Below, piece after piece: positions 46,489-58,100 of a stretch of 64,000 nt of DNA. This stretch comes from Spongilla lacustris (lineage: Eukaryota; Porifera; Demospongiae; Spongillida; Spongillidae), in contig OX442418.1 in assembly GCA_949361645.1 (NCBI GenBank), positions 688,951 to 752,950 of the forward strand. Reading direction: 5' to 3'. Both the position numbers and the translations under genes were made by a program. Position 1 is the stretch's first letter, and the number at the start of each line of letters is the position of its first letter. A model generated the notes under the pieces. That model did not search any database. It was given only the letters and a program-made list of their open reading frames with translations, and had not been told where the DNA came from.

Positions 46489-48775
46489 TCAACAGTTTTC
46501 ATTATATCCTATATGTTCATAGCAGCGTATAACTCGCGTTCCAAGAATTGGATAGTTTAGCCCTTTGTTGCTATCGGACCAGAAAGGAAGGACAGTCATT
46601 TTCATGATTTGTTCAAGTCGCCAGACCGTTTCATTTAAGAGAACAAAAAAGCTCATACTGTTCTCGTTCCCAGATCCAGTTTTCTCAAAAGTCATCTTCT
46701 TTCTTCCTGTGAGGGGATCCCTAATAAAAGAGGTAGTAGTGGAGGAGAGGAGGTATTAGTAGTGAAGGAACAAAATATTATGCTCAGAACACAAATGCCC
46801 TTACCATGGTATTTACCCGCCTGACATGCTTTTCATTAAACCGCTCTGGATCACCAGCTACATGTACCAAAATTGGTTTATTAGGATCAACCTAAGCATA
46901 GCACACACACCCCCATCATGAAAGGATTCAAAGCTATCTTCTCTTGACTGAAGGTACGCATGCATTCTCCAAAGCCAGTAGCAAAGGCATCAGGATTAAT
47001 CACCTTATATGTCTGTCCTTGATGTGAGTATGTATATGATTAAAGCAATTGGCCCATTCACACCAAAGATGCTTACCAGATTGCTTGCCATTTTCATGAG
47101 TGGTGTGCAAAAGGACCACCACTGAATACAGCACAGAATAGGTCTACCATCATGGCCAAACTGTATGTCCATTATATCCAGCTGTTGAGGCATACAGGTG
47201 GAGAAGGAAGTGATTTGTGAAGGAGGGGAAGGAAGAAGAGAAGGGGAAGAGGAGAAGAGAAGGGGGGAGAGGATAGGAGAAAAGAAGGGTCTGAGGAGAT
47301 GGGAGGGGAGAAGAGATGGGGGAAGGGAGGAAAGGGGAGGGGAAGGAAGAAGAGAAGGGGAGGCATTTGAACATAATGCTTGCAAGGATCACCACCAAAG
47401 AGCTGCATGCATGCATGCATGTATACCCATGTACAATTAAAAGTATGGTCAATATCAGGTTTACCCTTCTTCTTTCTTCAGAGCGTATATGTCTGTCAGC
47501 CTGTTATTGCAGAATGCTTTAGCCTTCATAAGTTTGGTTGAAAGAGGTCCCATCATGGATACAATCGTCATCTATATACATTAAAATCTTGCACGCAGTT
47601 TGACACTCATAGCAATTTCTGTTGGAGAGAAGGCTTTCTTTTCAGTAGTACAATACAGTACGCCCATCTCTATGCTGAGGGATTCCTAGCGGAAAATCCT
47701 TGAGTCTCAAGGATTTATAATATGTCTACATATGGGACAGTTCACGCGAAAATGATAGCTCGCTTTTATATTTATATTGTTATAAAATTTCCTTATGTTT
47801 GAATCGCTATAACTTCCAAACGGTTAAGGCTATCTACTTCGTATTTACAACACTTTATACCACACCATTTCTCTATGGTAAAATACATTTTGGTGTCTTG
47901 CACGTGCTCCGTATCAGTACTGCAACGTTTTATACCCCACCGGGTTCAAACCTGCCATAACTTTCTGTATGAGTTTTCAAATCGCTTCAAATTCGGTTTG
48001 TAGGTAGAGCGGTCCTATACCTATTGATTTGTTCTGTTCGTTAATTTTTATATCATCCGTTACGGAGATACATTTGAACAAAGTACGTCCACTTTTCCCG
48101 CTCGATTCGCGCCAATGATTTTGGCAAACCGCGTCCCGCTCAATGTATGGGAGGCGGGGATGATAACATTGGCGCGTATCAAGCGGGAAAAAGTGCACTT
48201 AGTTTGTTCAACTGTATCTCCGTAACGGATGGCATAAAAATTAACGAACAGTACAAATCGATAGGTACAGGACCTCTGTACCTGCAAACCGAATTTGAAG
48301 CGATTTGATAACTCCTACAGAAAGTTATGGCAGGTTTGAATCCGGTGGGGTATAAAACGTTGCAGTACTGGTACGGAGCATGTGCAAGACACCAAAATGT
48401 ATTTTACCATAGAGAAATGGTGTGGTATGAAGTGCTGTAAATACAAAGTAAATAGCCTAAACCGTTGGGAAGTTATAGCGATTCAAATGTAAGGAAATTT
48501 TATAACATTATAAATATAAAAGCGAGTTATCATTTTCGCGTGAACTGTCCCATATATAATAAGTCGTTGATTTGCATAAATCTCAAGGTTTTGTATTTTA
48601 GCAGGTTGGCAACCCTGGCGTATTAGATGATAAAAAACGACGTGATACCAGCTGTGATGCATGTACCTTATATGGACTGGTTTCTATGGTAAATGCAGCC
48701 TCCAGCACCTTCACCAAAGCGTCCCCCATCTTACGTTGCTCATCCTGCACCCTAGACAGTTCATCTTTAAATCTT
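46489..48775 (-). CDS. Possible split minus-strand gene of unknown function, incompletely resolved
   Basis: Several exon-like pieces with splice borders lie in order on the minus strand: 48775-48667 (RFKDELSRVQDEQRKMGDAL, helical, gtacat donor), 47571-47465 (MTIVSMMGPLSTKLMKAKAF), about 47184-47080 (LDIMDIQFGHDGRPILCC), about 47010-46960 (INPDAFATGFGECM), about 46890-46805 (VDPNKPILVHVAGDPERF) and 46720-46489 (DPLTGRKKMTFEKTGSG). The first two join in phase; later joins do not all agree, so exons are missing or the gene is decaying. A foldback element interrupts it between the first two pieces. I recognise no family. Confidence 0.35.
47198..47365. repeat. Polypurine tract
   Basis: A run of ggaagaaga and gggaggg units on the plus strand, inside a candidate intron of the unresolved minus-strand gene. 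Confidence 0.9.
47733..48552. mobile_element. 820-bp foldback element with TA target duplication
   Basis: The element begins TGGGACAGTTCACGCG and ends CGCGTGAACTGTCCCA, flanked by TA on both sides. The two halves are inverted copies for about 370-400 bp each, with scattered differences (for example gaaaatgatagctcgc versus gcgagttatcattttc). There is no coding capacity. The TA duplication fits a non-autonomous Tc1/mariner-type element. Confidence 0.85.
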
Positions 48776-49114
48776 CTGTGTGAGGTTTACAGAGCCTTCT
48801 TGTACAGGACTGGCGGCAGCTGCAGAAGGATGACTTGGCACGGTAGCTGGGACATTCGCTTGCGAAATTGCCGTACTCGAGTTCGATCGACTGTGGATGC
48901 CGAGCCTCCGAAACTGGAGCGTATGGATGTATGTTCGGAAGTGGGTAGGCCTAGTACTACTACATGTAGACCTTGTAGTCGAGTGCACCACTCGCACACC
49001 GCAGGCGTTCTATAATGAATATTTGATTTTCAATATAAGATTTATAAATAAAAAACAGTCGTACATGTGTACAGAATTTTGATATTACTTTGTTTTTGTA
49101 TTATAATATTTGTA

Positions 49115-51977
49115 ATGGAAATGGGTCTGTATCGCCATCAAGTAAGAACCATCTTCTGGTCAGCTACTAGCCTTCTGATCGGACTCATAGCAGGTGCATG
49201 GCTAGCCACAGTGTACGTTCCCGCGCCCTCTACGGACAACGCATTCAAAGAGAGCACATGCATTTGCGAACGCCAAAGCGCGCACTTCTCTGACCACCAA
49301 AGCCTAAGCACCATCTCACGTGTCCTTCCTACGGACAAAGCGTCAACAGGGAACACCTGTGCATGCCCGCACTTCAGAAGTACAGGACTCCCCTCCCTCG
49401 ACCCAGGGAGCGAGGCGGCGCAGGAACATTACATATCTCCTACAATATACGGACGTCGAGCGAAGGTGAACCTTGGTTCGCCCAAGGCGCTCAAGGACGA
49501 GTACGTGGTCCGCCACAAAATACTGTTCGGGGTCATGACACAGCAGAACTACTTACCCACGCGGGCCAAGACCCTGTACGACACTTGGGGTAGCGAACTG
49601 CCCGACCAGCTGGTCCTGTACGTGGGAGAGGACTGTCTCGTTCCCCAAGAGCTACGCCACCTGCCCGTTGTCAAGCTGGAGGGCGTGTCGGACAGGATCT
49701 ATCCGCCTCTTAAGAAGGCCTTTGTTGCTATGCAACACATGTGCGACCATTACCTGGACGGATATCACTGGTTCGTGCGCGGAGATGACGACATGTACGC
49801 CAACGGGGCCAAGCTCCAGGAGCTTCTCATGAACTTTGACCCCAGCGATGTGGTGGTGCTCGGCAGGCCTGGGATTGGGGCAGAGGCCGACATGCCACGC
49901 CTCAAGCTCCTCCCCCACGAGGCCTACTGCATGGGGGGCCCCGGGATGATATTCAGCCGGGGGGCCATGCAGGCCATCAGACCGTACATATCTGCCTGCT
50001 ACAACGCCATCTTGCTCCATGACAACAGGACAGGGGTGAAGTGGCACGACGATGACGTGGAGATAGGAAGATGCTTCAGCCGCTTTGTAGATGCTCAATG
50101 CTCTACATCTGAGCAGGTGGGTGTGGAGGGGAGGGGAGGGGAGGGAGGGAAGGGGAGGGGAGGGAAGGAGAGGGGAGGAGAGGGGAGAGGGAAGGAGAAA
50201 GGGAAGGAGAGGGGGAGGGGAGGGGGAAAGGAGAGGGGAGGAGGGAGGGAAGGAGAGGGGACAAGGGAGGGAAAGAGAGGGGAGGAGGGAGGGAAGGAGA
50301 GTGGAGGGAGTGGGTGAAACAGGTGGGAAGAGGGGTAGGATATTCTATAAATAAAATTGGCACCATGGAACGAGCCATGGAAACACCAAAAGTTGCAGCA
50401 GGTTAATGTTAATGTACTTAGCTGTGTAGTTTGGTTGGACAGTTCCTTTGAACACTCTCCTCCCCCTCCCTCCCCCTCCCCCCCCTCCCTCCCCCCTCCC
50501 CCCCCTCCCTCCCCCTCCCTCCCCTCTTCCTTAGGCCCTTGATGTGTTCTACTACGACTACATCGCAGAAGCCCTCAAGTCTCACACCCTGTGGTCCCAC
50601 AAGTCCAAGTTCAAGAGAGCCATCACAGTACACCCAATCAAGCAGCCCGAGAACATGCTGAGCCTGCACCACTACTACAAGAGGCTGGAGTTTGAGGAAG
50701 CCTACAAGAGAGCCCTAGAACTGGCAGCCAAGGTGAACAAGCTGTGCGAGTACCTCCCACCATCCCTCCTCCCTCCCTCTCCCTCCACCAACTGCCAACT
50801 TAGCATCAAGGCCAACATCATAGAGCAGACCTCACTCCTGTATGGGCCTGGGGACCTCTTTGAGAGCCTTCTGAAGCTCCACCCCCAAGGTGAGATGCCC
50901 TACTTCTACAACCAGAAGGAGAAGTATGACGTGTCCTCGTGGACCTACCTGAGTCCCAACACTGTGTATGAGGTGGGAGGGGCTAGCTCCGCCCACAACA
51001 TCCGCCCCGGCCTTAACACCGAGTTGAGGCGTGTGATTTCATTGGTCGCGGAGCAGGAGACCAAGACCCTGAGGCTGAAGGAGTTTGTCAGTGGCTATGT
51101 GCGCTACAGCCCCATAGGTAGAGAGTATATCGTGAACTTGAAGTTTGCAGACCACCAGTCCTCAGCAGAGCACCTCAAGAGGTATCGCCTCTTGAGGCCT
51201 CTCTCCGCAGAGGTCTTGAGCGTGGAGGAACACTACTTTGGGCCACACCCATCCGTCACTGTCGTCCTCCCGTTGGTTGGGGGAGGCGACCGCTTTGGGG
51301 ACTTCCTTGTTTTCTTCAAGGCGGCCATGTTGGAGGCATCGGAGAAGGTCGCTCTGCGTATCGTCGTCCCGGACAATGGTCTGGAGGAGTTGGCAAGGAA
51401 GGCAATCGCAGAGCGCCTGGGCAATCCTTCCAACGTCTTTGTGAAGAGGGTGGACGGTGCGGACAGACCAGCGGCCATTGAGGCGGCCATGAAGGACCTC
51501 GGGGGGGAAGGGGGTGGTGACCTTGCCTTCATCACAGACGTGGACACCAGGGTGCAGCCATGGTTCTTCCACACGTGTCGCTCCAACACCGTAGCGGGCA
51601 AGAGGGTGTACTTCCCCATAGCATTCTGGACCGATGAGATCAGGACCCCCCCGGTCCACTCCTCGTGGGCCGGGGGGTGGGGCCACTTCTCCCCCTCCCA
51701 GGTCTGCATATACAAGTCCGACTACGATAAGGTGGGAGGGTATGGCCATGCCCCCTCCCTCCTGGAGAGGGTGGGGGAGCACGGTCTGGAAGCCATGCAA
51801 GCCCCGGACACGGGACTGACACACCTCCTACCTCAGAGGACCTGTGCTGACTTGGGCAAGAAGAGGCAACACAAGTGCAGGGCTCTGAAGACCCTCTGGT
51901 CCAGTGAGAGACCAGACCTCGTGGAGTACATTGTGGACTTGGAGGAGGCAAAGGGAACTCCCCTTAGCTACTCCTAG
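49115..51977 (+). CDS. Chondroitin-synthase-like bifunctional glycosyltransferase, copy B
   Basis: Two exons (49115-50116 and 50535-51977) encode 814 residues. A membrane anchor (about residues 9-32) is followed by a beta-1,3-glycosyltransferase domain with an intact WFVRGDDDMYANG (about 220-232) and HDDDVEIGRCFSRF. The second domain keeps ITDVDT (about 667), but where copy A has GWGDEDVEFYERV it has GYGHAPSLLERV (about 735), so the acidic catalytic site is lost. I infer an active GlcA-type half and a dead GalNAc-type half. The intron lies just after the same conserved Cys region as in copy A and in the same phase (0), which supports an ancient duplication. The intron carries a polypurine block (50118-50310) then a pyrimidine block (50455-50530). 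ATG 49115 is the first in frame in a plausible position; 49121 is an alternative. Confidence 0.82.
50118..50312. repeat. Polypurine tract in the copy B intron
   Basis: gggaggggagg and gggaaggagagg units start directly at the donor. In contrast to the other genes here, the transcript strand is the purine strand. Confidence 0.9.
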
Positions 51978-52062
51978 AGGGGAATTCCCTTAGGTAATCC
52001 TAGAGGGGAATTCTCCTTAGGTAATCCTAGGGGAATTCCCTTAGGTACTAAGGTGTTTTTAA
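51950..52062. repeat. Short tandem repeat at the 3' end of copy B
   Basis: Three to four units of a 26-28-bp sequence (ggggaattcccttaggtaat) start in the last codons of copy B and continue past the stop into the 3' flank. The repeat separates copy B from the convergent RIF1 gene. Confidence 0.85.
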
Positions 52063-52183
52063 TTATTATACAGATTCCTATCTTTGTACAAAATTTTTTA
52101 AAGGAATATGCAAAGTTAGAATGAACACATAACAACATACGAGCATATAACAGAGTGTACACAAAACATGGCAGTGGTGTGGA

Positions 52184-55100
52184 CTATTTAGAGCACTTCA
52201 TCCTCGACATGAACACATCCAGCTGCTGGGCATAGCGTCGCATGTAGGCCACCTGTTCACCCAAGGCCAGCCCGTCAAAATGGCTGACCATCTGAGCCAA
52301 CACCTGGTCATGCAGCCCCACCACATGGGTCCACTGTAGCTCTGTGCTCACCCCTGTGCTGGACACATCCGGGCCAACAGCTTGACAAGCCATTTCCATG
52401 ACAACAGGACACGCCTGCTGAGACTGATCGCATTGCAACTGTGCGGTCTGATTGCAGCTGTCTGCCGTGGGTGTGGCAACGGTCTGGGTACTGTCCTCTG
52501 TGTAAGTGGGCGGGACAGGAAGGGGAGGGGTCTGAGTGCTATCTTCAGAACTTGTAGGTGGAACAGGAAGGGGAGGAGTTTGAGTGCTACTTTCTGCGTA
52601 AGTGGGTGGGACAGGAAGGGGAGGAGTTTGAGTGTTACTTTCTGAGCAAGTGGGCGGAACAGGAAGGGGAGGGGTTTGAGTATACTCTTCAATGTAAGTG
52701 ATTGGAGGAGCCGGGGTACTACGATCTATAGGCGAGGCCAACATAGGGGGAGGGGTCTGAGTGAGGAGGTTTGGTGATGACTCTAAGCCACGCCCACTTG
52801 ACCCCAGCACAGAGGAATTGGAGAATAGTTCTTGGCTTCCAACCACCTCCTTGTTGACACATGCGAGTCCTTGTGGTAGCAGGCAAGGTGATATGGACTG
52901 GGGAGGAGTAATGTGGTGAGAGGAAATCTCAGTGCCGATCTTTTGGTCCCCAGACCTTGGTCCACTGGTGTCCTGGTCCCCAGACCTTGGTCCACTGGTG
53001 TCCTGGTCCCCAGACATTGGTGCACTGGTGTCCTGGTTCCCAGACCTTGGTCCACTGGTGTCCTGGTCCCCAGATATTGGTCCACTGGTGTCCTGGTCCC
53101 CAGATATTGGTCCACTGGTGTCCTGGTCCCCAGACATTGGTGCACTGGTGTCCTGGTTCCCAGACCTTGGTCCACTGGTGTCCTGGTCCCCAGATATTGG
53201 TCCACTGGTGTCCTGGTCCCCAGACATTGGTGCACTGGTGTCCTGGTCCCCAGACATTAGTCCACTGGTGTCCTGGTCCCCAGACATTGGTCCACTGGTG
53301 TCCTGGTCCCCAGACCTTGACAGATGATTGGTGGTATCCATTTTATCTAATTCGTCGGCGAAGACTGCAGCCACCTGCCTATCAAAGTGACTATAGGCGT
53401 CGTGATAGGAGCTATCATCAGAAGACTCGCTGCATGGGGAGGAGGGGCTGAGGTCTATGACAGTGGGAGGGGGAGGAGGAGGGGTGGGCTCCACTCGAGG
53501 GGTGATTGTGCTGACAGAGGTGAAGGTCACCTCGTCATCATGGGTGAAGGTCACCTCGTCATCACAAGTGGAGGTCAGCTCATCATCACGGGTGAAGGTC
53601 ACCTCGTCACGAGTAGAGGTCACCTCATCATCAGAAACTTCGTCATTAGGGGTGAAGGTCACCCCATCATCATCAGATAAGGTCACCTCATCATCAGATG
53701 CAGAGATGACCACCTCATTACCAGGGGTGGACAGGGTCACCTCCTTCTTGCTATCAGGGGTACAGAGGATCACTTTGTCACCAGAGGTGGAGACAGTCAC
53801 CTTCTGTTGATCAGGGGTACAGATGGTCACCTGTTTATCAGGGGTACAGACAGTCACCTTCTTCTGTTTATCAGGGGTACAGATGGTCACCTTCTGTTGA
53901 TCAGGGGTACAGATGGTCACCTGTTTATCAGGGGTACAGACAGTCACCTTCTTCTGTTTATCAGGGGTACAGATGGTCACCTTCTGTTTATCAGGGGTAC
54001 AGATGGTCACCTTCTGTTTATCAGGGGTACAGACAGTCACCTTCTTCTGTTGATCAGGGATACAGACGGTCACCTCTTTCTGACTATCTGGTGTGGATAA
54101 AGTTATCTCCTCTCCACTAGGGCTAGCTGAGTCCTGACTCTGAGTGAAGCCACTCTCACCTGTAGGAGGTGATGGTTGATGGCCGGGTGAGGGCAGTACT
54201 GGCTGATGGCTAGGTGAGGGCCGTACTGGCTGATGGCTAGGTGAGGGCAGTACTGGCTGATGGCTAGGTGAGGGCAGTACTGGCTGATGGCTAGGTGAGG
54301 GCAGTACTGGCTGATGGCTAGGTGAGGGCAGTACTGGCTGATGGCTAGGTGAGGGCAGTACTGGTTGATGGCTAGGTGAGGGCAGTACTGGCTGATGGCT
54401 AGGTGAGGGCAGTACTGGTTGATGGCTAGGTGAGGGCAGTACTGGTTGATGGCTAGGTGAGGGCAGTACTGGTTGATGGCTAGGTGAGGGCAGTACTGGC
54501 TGATGGCTAGGTGAGGGCAGTACTGGCTGATGGCCAGGTGAGGGCAGTACTGGCTGATGGCCAGGTGAGGGCAGTACTGGCTGATGGCTAGGTGAGGGCA
54601 GTACTGGCTGATGGCTAGGTGAGGGCAGTACTGGCTGATGGCTAGGTGAGGGCAGTACTGGCTGATGGCTAGGTGAGGGCAGTACTGGCTGATGGCTAGG
54701 TGAGGGCAGTACTGGCTGATGGCTAGGTGAGGGCAGTACTGGTTGATTGCTGGCTTGTTGCACACTATCTCCTCCTCCCACTGAACTCTCCTTCTGTGCT
54801 TTGTTGCGCGAGATCTAAACATGTGTGCGTATAATAGAACAGTGGGCCACAGATAGATTCCAAACTCACCCACAACGTCTCATATCTCTCCAGAGCATAA
54901 CGGAGTGTCTGCAATTTAGGCAGTTTGATAGGAAGGGTGGTAACCTGTGAGGGGAGAGAGAGGGAGGAGTGGAGGGGAGGGAGGGAGGATGGGCGGGAGG
55001 GAGAGGAGGGAGAGGAGAGGAGGGGAGAGGGGAGAGAGGGAGGAGGGAGAGGGATGGAGAGAGGGGGAGGGAGAGAGAGGGAGGTGTAGTGGCTTGGGTG

Positions 55101-58100
55101 AAGGTGTTGGAATAGGTATTGTGTACACTGACATTGTACATATTAGCTCTTTGCAGACCACACCCCTCACATGTATATCACCATAAATACTCCCATGGCA
55201 GTGGTAACCAGTTCCTGATCAAACCGTGCTGCCAACAGTAAGCTTGACATAGTCTGACATATCAGGAGTCTTTTTATATGGATGATTTTAAAAGGCTCAA
55301 GCATTGTCATTTTATGACGCAAAGGTCTGCAAAGTGACACAACGTCTCTAGGCAACCGCTGATGTCTCTAGGCAACCACTGTACCATAGGTCCATGACCA
55401 GCTCAGTACAATAGCCGTTTTCTTAAGTGAAATGACAAGTGGAATAGGAACGTTAAGTATGGGCGAATGAGAAACGGTGTACGGAAAGCTAGTATGATGT
55501 CACATAATTACGTTACTAAATTTACTGCTCATGCTTCGAGGCTACCATTCAGATTTTTACTAAAAACGTGTTCCAGTGGTGAAAACGTTTATGGACCGTG
55601 AAGTTAGGGACCCTGAAGTTAGGGACCCTGAAGTTAGGGACCCTGAAGTTAGGGACCATGAAGTTAGGGACCGTGAAGTTAGGGACCGTGAAGTTAGGGA
55701 CCATGAAGTTAGGAACCGTGAAGTTAGGGACCATGAAGTTAGGGACCCTGAAGTTAGGGACCGTGAAGTTAGGGACCCTGAAGTTAGGGACCCTGAAGTT
55801 AGGGACAATGAAGTTAGGGACCGTGAAGTTAGGGACCATGAAGTTAGGGACCATGAAGTTAGGGACCCTGAAGTCCTACGGCCTATGGTAACAATTTGCT
55901 AATTTTTGGGCCGAAAATGTGTTCTTACTGGACCTACGATAGTTCAGATCTTTCATGCAAGAAGTCCATTGGCTGGGGAGGAGATGAGGGAGGAGCCCCA
56001 GAATGTAGCAAAACATTGGCTAGGACTCCTCCCCCTCACTGCCTTGACTCCTCCCTATATGCCAGACCACACCCATTACTACATGTTGGCTCAACCCACC
56101 TCCTGTTCAGTAAGGGATGCAATCCTTCCTACAGTAGATATATTCTTAGCCTCAAGAAACTGGAGAAGGCCGTGTGAGCTGCAGAGGTGTGGGGAGGAGG
56201 GGAGGGAGGGGGAGGAGGGAGGAAGGAGAGGAGGGAGGGGGAGGAGGGAGGAAGGAGAGGAGGGAGGGAGGGAGGGGAGGAGGAGAGGGAGGGAGGGGAG
56301 GGAGGGGAGGAGGAGAGGGAGGGGAGAGAGGGGAGGGAGGAGAGGGAGGGGAGAGAGGGGAAGGAGGAGAGGGAGGAGAGGGATCGTTATTACAAATCAC
56401 AGCATATTAGTTGCTTGCACTTCCTATTTAACGAGCTACCACCATACATGTACATTCATGAGGCACCAAAGGCAGTGGGATGGGGAGGAGGGGCCTGCAG
56501 AGGCAATAACCAAAAGTGATTACAAATCTTCATCAAGGCAGAAATGTGCCTCCAAGTGAGGAAGATGGCGACCTAGAAGTGTGGTCCACTACTACCCTGT
56601 AATGATCAGAATGTTCACAGGTTCTCTTATAAACTGCCAAATGGAGAAATCTTTCATCGTAAGTGTGGCAAGTATATGATTGACTATGCTATACGTGTAT
56701 ATATGACCAGTTGCCATGCAAAAGGTGGTAGCTATGCAGTATTATAGCTTTGATAGTTTGGACAGTATATGTGTACATGTTACATTGGTGTCAGAAGTGG
56801 AAATTTAAAGAGGTTTATCCTGAGGAGAATGTTGGTTTAACAGTGCTGTTGCTAACATCAGGGCTTTGTCCTTCTATCGCTCGTGAAGTAGGCGAGTTTG
56901 TGTGGCGCGCGAAGCGTGCAGTACGGCGCCGAAGGCGCCTCGTCCGCGAAGCGGACTCGGGACGAGGCTGTTCAATTTTTTTTGGGTGCTCGTTTTTCGA
57001 AATGAAGAGTGTCTGGTTAGCACCCGGGGTGTAATTTGACCCCGGATTCGGCTTTCGGGTGGCAATTTGACCCCTAACGTGCAGGACAGCCTTGGGGGAA
57101 CAGCCTTGTCAACATTTTTACCCTAAACACTTTAATATCCTAGTGCTGCTAATGTTATTTCTAACGTTACCGTTTAGGAAGAGGTAGGAGGTCAACTTTG
57201 ACGCTGCAAACCAAAGAAGCCACAACCACAAGTTAGTGAAGCCACACCTACTAGTTAGTGAAGCCACACCCACAAGTTAGTGAAGCCACACCCACAAGTT
57301 AGTGAAGCCACACCTACAAGTTAGTGAAGCAAGTTAGTGAAGCACATCACCCTGTATGCTGTGCACACTAACTGCAGACCTAGAGAGGAGCTAGCCACTT
57401 TGGTCACATGACTCCAATGTGAGGTGGTCATAGTTGCTATGGGTAAGCCTCCACACTGTATTTACATGTATCAGGTTTGCCAAGTGTGGACACAGCTATA
57501 TACACATAGGGGGACCAGGACAGGGGAGAGGTGTGTGTACAGGGAGAGGTGTGTACAGGGGGAGGTGTGTACAGGGGGAGGTGTGTACAGGGGGAGGTGT
57601 GTACAGGGGGAGGTGTGTACAGGGGGAGGTGTGTACAGGGGGAGGTGTGTACAGGGGGAGGTGTGTGTACAGGGGGAGGTGTGTGTACAGGAGAGGTGTG
57701 TACAGGGGAGAGGTGTGTGTACAGGGAGAGGTGTGTGTACCTTCTGTTCCCAGCTATAGCTGGAGCAATCTGCTTGATGGGGGTTGGGCAGGACAAGAGG
57801 GAAGGGAAGAAGGGACCTGCTGGGGGAGCCAATGGCGGTCCAGGCTGGCCTGGGGAGGAGGAAGCCACAGCAGAATCTGCAGAACAGAAAGGTTCTATGA
57901 AGACGAGGTAACCATTACGTGTAACTATGGTAATTTGAACATCTAACTGTTGCAGCTAATAAGGACATCAATCCTCCGTACCCATCCTTAATACCATCCT
58001 CTGAATAATGCCACACACCCTCTCTGCACTAACCACACCTACACCACACCCTCTCTGCACTAACCACACCCCCTCCCTGCACTAACCACACCTACACCAC

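Noticed and set aside
55167..55355. Candidate RIF1 exon reading [16 protein letters not shown]
   Set aside because: It is open on the minus strand, but including it would break the conserved link SLTEQE-VTTLPIK that the flanking exons make directly.
55549..55902. Asn-Phe-Val repeat proteins on both strands
   Set aside because: A 15-bp minisatellite keeps every frame open; it lies in a RIF1 intron between exons that join in phase.
56900..56970. GC-rich segment with short palindromes (cggcgccgaaggcgcc)
   Set aside because: The symmetry is short and imperfect, and I could not define element ends or a target duplication.
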